64,000 nt of DNA, taken from the NCBI GenBank assembly GCA_002529455.1, contig NYMS01000003.1:1-64000 (forward strand), in the 5' to 3' direction. The notes beneath the pieces are model-generated. The model did no database searches. It was not told where the DNA came from and saw nothing but the letters and a program-made list of their open reading frames with translations. The position numbers were made by a program, and so were the translations under genes. This stretch comes from Glycomyces fuscus (GTDB lineage Bacteria > Actinomycetota > Actinomycetes > Streptosporangiales > Streptosporangiaceae). The first letter of the stretch is position 1, and each line of letters starts with the position of its first letter. This document shows, piece after piece, positions 11,778 through 18,723 of the stretch.

Positions 11778-12604
11778 AGGCCCCTCCCCGCGGTCTCGGC
11801 CGCGGCGGGGGCCGCGGTGAGCTCCTCCAGCCACGCGGTGAAGGCCTCGCGGTCGCGGCCGACGGCGTCCCAGGCGCGGTAGGCCCCGTTGTCGCGCTCG
11901 TAGTAGCCGTGCGCGTAGGAGGGCGCGGCGCCGCCGGGGACGGCGCTGACCCGGTCGACCACGCGCGCGGGCAGGACGACCTGGCCGGGGACGGGGTCGA
12001 GGACGTCCACGACCTCCTCGACGGTGGCCAGGGCGCGGTCTGCGGCCAGGACGGCCTCCTTCTGGATGCCGGTGATGCCCCACAGCTGCACGTTGCCGTC
12101 GCGGTCGGCGCGCTGGGCGTGCACGACGGTGACGTCGGGGTTCAGGGCGGGCACGGCGGCCAGCTCCTGCCCGCTGAAGGGGCAGGTGACGGTCCTGATG
12201 TTGGGGTTGTTGGCAACCAGGTCGGTGCCGGAGTAGCCCCGCAGGATGGCGAAGGGCAGGCCGGAGGCACCCGCGACGTAGCGGTTGGCCATTCCGGCGT
12301 GGCTGTGCTCCTCGATCTCCAGGGGGACGGGCCAGGAGGAGGTGACGGCGTCGCGGAAGCGGTGCAGCGACCCGACCCCGGGGTTGCCGCCCCAGGAGAA
12401 GACGAGCTTGCTGGCGCACCCGGCGCCGATGAGCTGGTCGTAGACGATGTCGGGGGTCATGCGCACCAGCGTGAGCCCACGCAGGCCCTGGCGGATGATC
12501 TCGTGCCCCGCCGCCACGGGGATGAGATGGGTGAACCCCTCCAGGGCGACGGTGTCGCCGTCGTGGACGAGCTCGCGCACCGCCTCGTCCAGGGGCACGA
12601 TCAT
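11774..12604 (-). CDS. pcaI: 3-oxoadipate CoA-transferase, subunit A
   Basis: 276 aa CoA-transferase alpha-type subunit; GDTVALEGFTHLIPVAAGHEI and the Gly-rich FSWGGNPGVGS fit the glutaconate/3-oxoadipate CoA-transferase group. The ATG at 12604 has GGGAGTG upstream. It is the first gene of the operon, next to the divergent regulator pcaR; a nested palindrome lies 30-56 bp upstream. Confidence 0.93.
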   Translation of the reverse strand: MIVPLDEAVRELVHDGDTVALEGFTHLIPVAAGHEIIRQGLRGLTLVRMTPDIVYDQLIGAGCASKLVFSWGGNPGVGSLHRFRDAVTSSWPVPLEIEEHSHAGMANRYVAGASGLPFAILRGYSGTDLVANNPNIRTVTCPFSGQELAAVPALNPDVTVVHAQRADRDGNVQLWGITGIQKEAVLAADRALATVEEVVDVLDPVPGQVVLPARVVDRVSAVPGGAAPSYAHGYYERDNGAYRAWDAVGRDREAFTAWLEELTAAPAAAETAGRGL

Positions 12605-12621
12605 GGAGCACTCCCGTTCGG

Positions 12622-12660
12622 ATAGCGAATGGATGTTCTCAGAGCGAACATGATGGCTAT
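12622..12660. promoter_or_regulatory. Candidate PcaR operator (nested palindrome)
   Basis: The inner dyad TGTTCtcagagcGAACA (12634-12650) sits almost concentrically inside an outer dyad ATAGC (12622-12626) / GCTAT (12656-12660). It lies in the 253-bp gap between pcaI and the IclR gene pcaR, near the pcaI start. IclR regulators of pca genes bind such dyads, and autoregulation plus pathway control is the likely role. Apart from a candidate pcaR promoter (TTCTCA, 16 bp, TATGAC) nothing else is seen in the gap. Confidence 0.6.
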
Positions 12661-12857
12661 GACGATAGCGCCGGCCCCAGGCGTGGTCAAGGCATGTGCG
12701 CGGACCGGCCCGCCCGCGCGGCGGGGACGGCTCCTCCGAGGAGGCCGCTCCGTCCCGGCGCACCGGGTGAACGGGCCCCGCCACTGCGTCCGGGCGATGT
12801 GAGAACCTTTCCGGGGGCTGCGGCCAGCCGCCCCCGCAACCGAACCAGGAAGAGCAC

Positions 12858-13661
12858 ATGCCCACCGAAGAAGAAGAGGCCCGCGGCGCCCACTTCGTGC
12901 AGTCCCTGGAGCGCGGCCTGACGGTCATCCGCGCCTTCTCCGCGGAGCGGCGCTCCATGACGCTCAGCGAGGTCGCGCGCGAGACCGACCTGACCCGCGC
13001 CGCCGCCCGCCGCTTCCTGCTCACGCTGGTGGACCTGGGCTACGTGCGCACCGACGGCAGGCTGTTCTCGCTCACGCCGCGCGTGCTGGAGCTGGGTTAC
13101 GCCTACGTGGCCTCCGCCGGGCTGCCCGACGTGGCCCAGCCCCACCTGGAGGACCTGTCCGCACGGGTGCGCGAGTCCGCCTCGGTGTCGGTGCTGGAGG
13201 GCGACGACGTGCTCTACGTGGCGCGTGTGGCGACCTCGCGGATCATGGCGGTGGCCATCCGGGTGGGCACCCGCTTCCCCGCGTCGGCCACCTCGATGGG
13301 CCGGGTGCTGCTGGCCGGGCGCGACGACCGCGACCTGGACGCCTACCTGGAACGGGTGGAGCTCACCCCGCTGACCCGGTTCACCATCACCGACCCGGCC
13401 GAACTGCGCGCCGAGCTGGAGCGGGTGCGCGAGCAGGGGTACGCCATCGTCGACCAGGAGCTGGAGGAGGGCCTGCGCTCGCTGGCCGCGCCCGTCCGCG
13501 ACGGGTCGGGGCGGGTGATCGCGGCCGCGAACGTGTCCGCGCACGCCAACCGGTCCTCGATCGAGGACGTGCGCCGCGACCTGCTGCCCGCGCTGCTGGA
13601 GACCACCGCGCGCATCGAGGCCGACCTGGCCTCGGTGGCGCGCCGCGACGCGGGCGCCTGA
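12858..13661 (+). CDS. pcaR: IclR-family regulator of the pca operon
   Basis: 267 aa. N-terminal winged helix (about 15-75: FVQSLERGLTVIRAFS, then LSEVARETDLTRAAARRFL) and a C-terminal IclR effector domain (about 90-260) with VSVLEGDDVLYVARV and GRVLLAG. Divergent to pcaIJFHGBL, so PcaR/PcaU-type control by 3-oxoadipate or protocatechuate is likely. Start at 12858 after AGGAAGAGCAC. Streptomyces coelicolor uses a MarR-type PcaV for a similarly ordered operon, so the IclR partner here recalls Rhodococcus instead. Confidence 0.9.
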   Translation: MPTEEEEARGAHFVQSLERGLTVIRAFSAERRSMTLSEVARETDLTRAAARRFLLTLVDLGYVRTDGRLFSLTPRVLELGYAYVASAGLPDVAQPHLEDLSARVRESASVSVLEGDDVLYVARVATSRIMAVAIRVGTRFPASATSMGRVLLAGRDDRDLDAYLERVELTPLTRFTITDPAELRAELERVREQGYAIVDQELEEGLRSLAAPVRDGSGRVIAAANVSAHANRSSIEDVRRDLLPALLETTARIEADLASVARRDAGA

Positions 13662-13666
13662 CCCCG

Positions 13667-13709
13667 CCCCGCCGGGGGCGGACGCGGTCCCGGTCCGCCC
13701 CCGGCGGGG
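13667..13709 (+). terminator. Terminator after pcaR
   Basis: Perfect 17-bp stem (left arm 13667-13683, right arm 13693-13709) with a 9-nt loop, directly after the pcaR stop. Confidence 0.8.
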
Positions 13710-13758
13710 ACCCCCGCCCCCTGGTCCCGACGGGGCGGGCCCCTCTCCGGTTCGTGCC

Positions 13759-14283
13759 TCAGGGACGGGCCGCCCGGGCGCGGTGGCGCCGGACGGCGTC
13801 GCGGTTGCCGCAGGCGGGAGAGCAGTAGCGCTGGCGTCCGCCGCGTGAGAAGTCGGCGTAGACGCGGTCGCAGCCGTGCGCCGCGCACCGGCCGAGCCGG
13901 TCCATGCCGCGGCCGGTCAGGTGCAGGGCGGTGCCCACGGAGACCAGCGCGGCCACCTGCCGGTGGGCGGGCAGCAGGTCGGGCCGGTAGTGCAGGTGCC
14001 ATCCGGTGCCCGCGTGGTCGGTCAGGCGCGGGGCCGCGGAGAACTCGATGAGCAGCGCGTTGAGCCGGTCCGCGCGTGCCGGCGCGTCGGCGGCGTCCAC
14101 CACCCGCGTCCAGCGCTCCAGGAACCCGCCGACGGCGGCGACGTCGTCCTCGCCGACGGGGAGTTCGAGGATGAAGTCCGCCGCGGCGCACCGGCGCTCC
14201 AGGTCCGCCACACCGGTCAGCGGCCGGTTGACCAGGTCCACGGCCAGGGTCACCGGATCCTGCCCGTAAGGGTTGAGATGCAT
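13759..14283 (-). CDS. CGNR zinc-finger / ABATE-domain regulator
   Basis: 174 aa. The N-terminal ABATE-like region (PVTLAVDLVNRP...) is followed by a C-terminal CGNR zinc finger: CAAHGCDRVYADFSRGGRQRYCSPACGNRDAVRRHR, shown here as the Cys pairs C-x4-C and C-x3-C with the name-giving CGNR. The family is described as putative stress-response transcription regulators; targets are unknown. The ATG at 14283 lies directly at an 11-bp palindrome, with no Shine-Dalgarno sequence, so leaderless translation and autoregulation are both possible. Divergent from a small CxCGG protein. Confidence 0.85.
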   Translation of the reverse strand: MHLNPYGQDPVTLAVDLVNRPLTGVADLERRCAAADFILELPVGEDDVAAVGGFLERWTRVVDAADAPARADRLNALLIEFSAAPRLTDHAGTGWHLHYRPDLLPAHRQVAALVSVGTALHLTGRGMDRLGRCAAHGCDRVYADFSRGGRQRYCSPACGNRDAVRRHRARAARP

Positions 14284-14293
14284 AATGCCATTA
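14283..14293. promoter_or_regulatory. Palindrome between the CGNR gene and the small divergent gene
   Basis: TAATG-C-CATTA, perfect 5-bp arms, in an otherwise GC-rich 25-bp gap and abutting the CGNR start codon. Its position suggests an operator shared by the two divergent genes. Confidence 0.45.
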
Positions 14294-14308
14294 CACCAGA
14301 CTGGCCCC

Positions 14309-14476
14309 ATGCGTACACGGCACGAACACCACTGGACCACGGAGTCGGACCACACCACCAGCGAGGGCGTCGTCGCCTACCAGCGCTGTGCGTGCGGTGG
14401 GCGCAGGGTGACCCTGACCCGGGCCTTCGGGCTGCTCCAGGACGACCTGGCCTCGATCGGCCCCGGGCGGGGGTGA
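14309..14476 (+). CDS. Small conserved CxCGG protein
   Basis: 55 aa (MRTRHEHHWTTESDHTTSEG...YQRCACGGRRVTL). Two cysteines in CACGG and several His suggest a single small metal-binding fold, but the function is unknown. The ATG at 14309 leaves 25 bp to the divergent CGNR gene. Similar short proteins occur in actinomycetes as hypotheticals. Short length keeps the confidence moderate. Confidence 0.6.
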   Translation: MRTRHEHHWTTESDHTTSEGVVAYQRCACGGRRVTLTRAFGLLQDDLASIGPGRG

Positions 14477-14525
14477 GCGGACACGGCGGCGTCCGCTCGC
14501 GCCTCGCTCGGTGCGGGCGGACTCC

Positions 14526-14545
14526 CCCCGGCGCATCCGCCGGGG
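14526..14545. terminator. Bidirectional hairpin
   Basis: CCCCGGCG-CATC-CGCCGGGG between two convergent genes (ends 14476 and 14552). Confidence 0.6.
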
Positions 14546-14551
14546 AGGTCC

Positions 14552-14953
14552 TCAGTCCCGCGGGGAGCGGAAGAGGGCCCGCAGCACCGCCACCGCCCGC
14601 TCCCCCGCCTCCTCGGGAACGAACACGTGGTCGTGGTGGAAGCCGGACACCACGTCGTGGGGCAGGCCCGCTCCGGTCAGCGCGGCGGCCGCGGCCGCCA
14701 CCAGGGCCGCCGCCTCCGCTCCGGCGGGCGCCTCCAGCGTGATCCAGGCGGCCGCGTTCTCGTAGGGCAGTCCGGCGGCGTCGGCCTCCTCGCGCGGGCA
14801 CACCACGGTCAGGGCCTCGTCCTCGGCCACCGTGACCACCGGGCGCACCCCCTCGGGCAGGGACGCGCCGTCCGACACGGTGGTGAAGACGTAGCCGCCC
14901 GGCCGCAGCAGGATGCGCGTCCCCGCCAGCAACCGCTCCAGATCCCCCGCCAC
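14552..14953 (-). CDS. ACT-domain protein
   Basis: 133 aa with two ACT-like halves, as in the COG3603 group: [21 protein letters not shown] at the N-terminus, [20 protein letters not shown] and [20 protein letters not shown] in the second. Such proteins are thought to sense amino acids, but no ligand is known. The GTG at 14953 follows GGGAGGGAGAAC, a good ribosome-binding site; the frame continues upstream without homology. Confidence 0.75.
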   Translation of the reverse strand: MAGDLERLLAGTRILLRPGGYVFTTVSDGASLPEGVRPVVTVAEDEALTVVCPREEADAAGLPYENAAAWITLEAPAGAEAAALVAAAAAALTGAGLPHDVVSGFHHDHVFVPEEAGERAVAVLRALFRSPRD

Positions 14954-15124
14954 CCGGTTCTCCCTCCCCCGCGCGCCCCGTGGCGCCTTGCGGGCGCGCG
15001 CCGCCTCCTGAGATCCTGCCCGCAACACCGCCGGGGACGCGAATCCGCGCACACGGGAACCGTGCGGCGGCCCCCGCCTGGAAGTTCTGAGCACACGGCC
15101 CCAGTGCCGTCCGGAAGGGACACC

Positions 15125-16006
15125 GTGACCGACGTACACGCCACACCACACATCGCCCGACAGTCGGGGACCCTCGTGATCGGCGGTGACCTGCCGGTGC
15201 ACCGCCTGGGGTTCGGAGCGATGCGCATCGTCGGCGAGGGGGTGTGGGGGCCGCCCCGCGACCGCGACGAGGCGCTGGCCGTGCTGCGGCGCGCGGTCGA
15301 GCTCGGCGTGAACCTCATCGACACGGCTGACTCCTACGGTCCGCAGATCAGCGAACAGCTGATCCGCGAGGCGCTCTACCCCTACCCCGACGACCTGGTC
15401 ATCGGCACCAAGACGGGTTTCGCGCGCACCGGACCGGCGCAGTGGCACAGGCTCGGTCGGCCCGAGTACCTCAAGCAGCAGGTGGAGCTGAGCCTGCGCA
15501 ACCTCGGCCTGGAGCGGATCGACCTGCTCCAGCTGCACCGGATCGACCCCGAGGTGCCGCTGGCCGACCAGCTCGGCGCCCTGGTGGAACTGCGCGAACA
15601 GGGCAAGATCCGCCACATCGGACTGAGCGAGGTGACGGTGGACGAGCTGTCCGCAGCCCGCGCGATCACCCCCGTGGCGTCGGTGCAGAACCAGTACGCG
15701 CCGTCGTTCCGCCAGTCCGAGGACGTGCTGGAGCAGTGCGAGAAGGACGGGACCGCCTTCCTGCCCTGGGCGCCGGTCGGGCGCGGCGAGCTGGCCGGAC
15801 CGGACTCCCCGCTGACCGCGATGGCCGCCGAGCACGGCATCACCCCGGTGCAGCTGTCCCTGGCCTGGCTGCTGCACCGCTCACCGGTGATGCTGCCGAT
15901 CCCGGGCACGTCGCGGGTGGCCCACCTGGAGGAGAACACGGCCGCCGCCGCGGTGCGCCTGTCGGAGTCGGAGACCGAGCGCATCAGCCAGTACCTCGGC
16001 ACCTGA
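15125..16006 (+). CDS. Aldo/keto reductase, copy 1
   Basis: 293 aa NADPH-dependent aldo/keto reductase. [17 protein letters not shown] holds the catalytic Asp and Tyr, GTKTGF carries the Lys, and [12 protein letters not shown] the active-site His. The C-terminal [18 protein letters not shown] binds the cofactor phosphate. The substrate is not predictable. GTG start at 15125. The downstream gene is a close duplicate, and homology extends roughly 115 bp upstream of both starts. Confidence 0.9.
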   Translation: MTDVHATPHIARQSGTLVIGGDLPVHRLGFGAMRIVGEGVWGPPRDRDEALAVLRRAVELGVNLIDTADSYGPQISEQLIREALYPYPDDLVIGTKTGFARTGPAQWHRLGRPEYLKQQVELSLRNLGLERIDLLQLHRIDPEVPLADQLGALVELREQGKIRHIGLSEVTVDELSAARAITPVASVQNQYAPSFRQSEDVLEQCEKDGTAFLPWAPVGRGELAGPDSPLTAMAAEHGITPVQLSLAWLLHRSPVMLPIPGTSRVAHLEENTAAAAVRLSESETERISQYLGT

Positions 16007-16032
16007 CCCCGCCCTCCTCCGCCCGGCGGGCA

Positions 16033-16090
16033 CCGGGGGCCGCGGCGGACCGCCCGCGCCGCGCACGCGGTGGGCGGCGGGCGGCCCCGG
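16033..16090 (+). terminator. Weak hairpin after aldo/keto reductase copy 1
   Basis: CCGGGGGCCGC (16033-16043) can pair with GCGGCCCCGG (16081-16090) with one bulged base, within a very GC-rich 296-bp gap. The rest of the gap is the duplicated leader of copy 2. Confidence 0.35.
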
Positions 16091-16302
16091 CGGGGCAAAA
16101 GCACCGTCGGCGGACTTCCTCCACCACCGGGTCCGCACGGGGTCCAAGATCCCCTCCGACACGCTCCGTGGTTCCTTGCCGGCGCTCCCACCTGCTGCGA
16201 TTCTGCCCGGGACACCGCCGGAGGCCCCGGCCTCGCGCGTCGCGGCCCGGTTCCCGTCCCGGCTCCGCACCCTCGGCCCAGCGCCGTCCAGGAGGAACCT
16301 TC

Positions 16303-17184
16303 GTGACCGACGTACACGCCGCACCCGGCACCGCCCGACAGTCGGGAACCCTCGCCATCGGCGGCGACCTGCCGGTGCACCGCCTGGGCTTCGGAGCGAT
16401 GCAGCTCGTCGGCCAGGGGGCGTGGGGGCCGCCCCGCGACCGCGACGAGGCGCTGGCCGTGCTGCGGCGCGCGGTCGAGCTCGGCGTGAACCTCATCGAC
16501 ACCGCCGACTCCTACGGTCCGCAGATCAACGAGCAGCTGATCCGCGAGGCGCTGCACCCCTACCCCGACGGCCTGGTCGTCACGACCAAGGCGGGCTTCG
16601 CGCTCACCGGCCCGGGGCAGTGGCACCCCCTGGGCCGACCCGAGTACCTCAAGCAGCAGGTGGAGCTGAGCCTGCGCAACCTCGGCCTGGAGCGGATCGA
16701 CCTGCTCCAGCTGCACCGGATCGACGTCCAGGTGTCGCTGGCCGACCAGCTCGGCGCCCTGGTGGAACTGCGCGAACAGGGCAAGATTCGCCACATCGGG
16801 CTGGCCGGGGTGACGGCGGAGCAGCTCTCGGCGGCCCGCGCGATCACCCCCGTGGCGTCGGTGCAGAACTGGTACGGGCCGTCCTCGCGCAAGTGCGAGG
16901 ACGTGCTGGAGCGGTGCGAGAGGGACGGGATCGCCTTCCTGCCCTGGGCGCCGCTGGAGCGCGGCGGGCTGGCGGGGCCGAACTCGCCGCTGGCTCCGCT
17001 GGCCGCCGAGCACGGTGTGACCCCGGCGCAGCTGGCGCTGGCCTGGCTGCTGCACCACTCGCCGGTGATGCTGCCGATCCCGGGCACGTCGCGGGTGGCC
17101 CACCTGGAGGAGAACACGGCCGCCGCCGCGGTGCGCCTGTCGGAGTCGGAGACCGAGCGCATCGCCAAGTTCCTGGACGCCTGA
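16303..17184 (+). CDS. Aldo/keto reductase, copy 2
   Basis: 293 aa, same length as copy 1 and nearly identical over long stretches ([38 protein letters not shown]). The catalytic Asp, Tyr, Lys and His are kept. Differences cluster in substrate-loop regions: [16 protein letters not shown] in copy 1 becomes SVQNWYGPSSRKCEDV here, and [16 protein letters not shown] becomes TTKAGFALTGPGQWHP. That suggests altered substrate preference after duplication. The GTG at 16303 has AGGAGGAA 5 bp upstream, a better site than copy 1 has. Confidence 0.9.
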   Translation: MTDVHAAPGTARQSGTLAIGGDLPVHRLGFGAMQLVGQGAWGPPRDRDEALAVLRRAVELGVNLIDTADSYGPQINEQLIREALHPYPDGLVVTTKAGFALTGPGQWHPLGRPEYLKQQVELSLRNLGLERIDLLQLHRIDVQVSLADQLGALVELREQGKIRHIGLAGVTAEQLSAARAITPVASVQNWYGPSSRKCEDVLERCERDGIAFLPWAPLERGGLAGPNSPLAPLAAEHGVTPAQLALAWLLHHSPVMLPIPGTSRVAHLEENTAAAAVRLSESETERIAKFLDA

Positions 17185-17192
17185 GCCGGTGA

Positions 17193-17233
17193 ACGCGTGT
17201 GGCCCCTCGGGAGTCCCGAGGGGCCACACGCGT
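17193..17233. terminator. Strong bidirectional terminator
   Basis: ACGCGTGTGGCCCCTCGGG, loop AGT, and its exact complement give a perfect 19-bp stem between convergent genes (ends 17184 and 17264). Confidence 0.85.
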
Positions 17234-17263
17234 CGGGAGCGGGCGACGAGGCCCCTCTCCCGC

Positions 17264-17785
17264 TCAGCTCGGACGCATGCGGAAGACCTGGAGGCGCATG
17301 TCGTAGTACTTCTCGGTCTCGCCGACCCACTCCATCCCCAGCCTGCGTGCCACGGCTATCGCCCGCTTGTTGTTGGGGCGCGCGACCGCGAAGACCTCCT
17401 CGATGCCCTGTTTGAACGCCCAGGCGACGATGGCCTGGCTCGCCTCGGTGGCGTACCCCTGTCCCCACACGTCCGGACGCAGCGCCCAGGACAGCTCGAA
17501 GTCCTCCTCGAAGGGCGGGAGGAGTTTCAGCGCGAGCCCTCCCACCAGCTGCCCGTCCTCCTTCCGGACGACGGCCCAGCGTCCCGCGGGCGGAATGAGG
17601 TTGGGTCCCGCCTCGATCCAGGCGTGCAGCACCAGACGCATCGCGTCGGTGTCGTGCACCGGGTGCCACTCCGGCGTCAGCCAGTGCGCGACCTCGTCGG
17701 CCCCGTAGACGTTCAGGGCCTCCTCCGCGTCGTCCAGCTGCCACTCCCGGATGAGGAGTCGGTCGGTTGGCAACTCAAGGCTCAT
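17264..17785 (-). CDS. GNAT acetyltransferase, RimJ/RimL type
   Basis: 173 aa. LPTDRLLIREWQLDDAEEAL at the start, ELSWALRPDVWGQGYATEAS (acetyl-CoA pyrophosphate loop) and ARPNNKRAIAVARRLGMEW near the end are classic for the RimJ/RimL N-acetyltransferase branch. The acceptor is unknown. The start ATG at 17785 lacks a Shine-Dalgarno sequence; a TACGGT -10 box lies 6 bp upstream on the same strand (17792-17797), so the mRNA is probably leaderless. Confidence 0.88.
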   Translation of the reverse strand: MSLELPTDRLLIREWQLDDAEEALNVYGADEVAHWLTPEWHPVHDTDAMRLVLHAWIEAGPNLIPPAGRWAVVRKEDGQLVGGLALKLLPPFEEDFELSWALRPDVWGQGYATEASQAIVAWAFKQGIEEVFAVARPNNKRAIAVARRLGMEWVGETEKYYDMRLQVFRMRPS

Positions 17786-17901
17786 ACCACTACCGTAACC
17801 CGCGACAAACCACCACGACAGGGGGGAAGGTCAACAGACTCGGCATCCGTCCCGTCCGCCATACCGACCCCCGCGGACTCCACCTCGAAGGGTCGAAGAC
17901 C

Positions 17902-18300
17902 ATGCCGTACGACCTGCGCATCCGCTTTCCCGTCGACGACGGGGAGGTGTCGCGCCTGCACGCCGACGCCTTCGGCGGCGGTTACACGCTGGTTCCCTGG
18001 GCCGCCAGGCTCCGGCGCCACAGCCGCTCGTGGGCGGGGGAGTTCCACGAGGGGCGCCTGGTGGGGTTCGCGCACGCGGTCTGGGACGGGGGCGCCCACG
18101 CGTTCCTGCTGGACACCGCGGTGTCCCCGGCGGTGCGGCGCCAGGGCGTGGGCAGCCGCGTCGTGGCGGCACTGGTGCGGGACCTGGGGGAGCTGGGCGT
18201 GGAGTGGGTCCATGTCGACTACGAGCCCCACCTGGAGGGGTTCTACCGCCGGGCGTGCGGTTTCGGCCCCACCCGGGCCGGCCTGCTCCGTCTCGGCTGA
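17902..18300 (+). CDS. GNAT acetyltransferase
   Basis: 132 aa minimal GNAT fold: DGGAHAFLLDTAVSPAVRRQGVGSRVV is the beta4-alpha3 acetyl-CoA loop, followed by GVEWVHVDYEPHLEGFYRRACGF. ATG at 17902 (MPYDLRIRF); the frame is open earlier but without family match. The acceptor is unknown. Divergent from the RimJ-like gene. Confidence 0.85.
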   Translation: MPYDLRIRFPVDDGEVSRLHADAFGGGYTLVPWAARLRRHSRSWAGEFHEGRLVGFAHAVWDGGAHAFLLDTAVSPAVRRQGVGSRVVAALVRDLGELGVEWVHVDYEPHLEGFYRRACGFGPTRAGLLRLG

Positions 18301-18410
18301 GGGGGCCGGGGCGTCTTCGGCCGGAAACGGCAAGGACTGCCGCCCCCTCCTCCGCGGCCGTCGGAGCGGAACACGCGCGAACAGGCCGCGAACCCGTCCG
18401 TCACGACCCC

Positions 18411-18464
18411 TTTACAGCGTGTATCGCGACCGTTAGGGTGTCACCACACCTGGGAGCGCTCCCA
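18411..18464 (+). promoter_or_regulatory. Promoter with CebR-type operator for the GH13 gene
   Basis: TTTACA (18411-18416), 17-bp spacer, TAGGGT (18434-18439), then the perfect 14-bp palindrome TGGGAGCGCTCCCA at 18451-18464, where the transcript should start. That palindrome is identical to the published Streptomyces CebR operator. The remaining 423-bp gap shows one hairpin and an A-rich patch near 18575-18615, but no gene. Confidence 0.7.
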
Positions 18465-18653
18465 ATCATCCGGTCGCGAAGAGGGCGGCCCGACGGCCCG
18501 CCCCTCGGCGCCCACGGAGGCAAACCCCGGCCGCCCCCGGCTCCCCTGGGCCGACACGTGGGACACCGCGAAGGAACAAAGCGCAACAAAAGACCCAGGC
18601 TGGTGTAAAAGGATTCGCGACGCCCGACTCCCGTTGCGATACTGGCCAGTCTG

Positions 18654-18689
18654 GACCGGACCCCGCCGCCCGCGCGACGGGGTCCGGTC
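18654..18689 (+). promoter_or_regulatory. Leader hairpin before the GH13 gene
   Basis: GACCGGACCCCG and CGGGGTCCGGTC form a perfect 12-bp stem with a 12-nt loop, ending 34 nt before the GTG start. It may act as an attenuator, or as the terminator of a short leader RNA. Confidence 0.45.
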
Positions 18690-18723
18690 ATGTGTCAGCA
18701 CCCCGCAGCCCAGGAGCCGCCCC

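Noticed and set aside
18401..18691. Small minus-strand protein in the GH13 leader
   Set aside because: It would run through the promoter, operator and hairpin and has no ribosome-binding site or known family.
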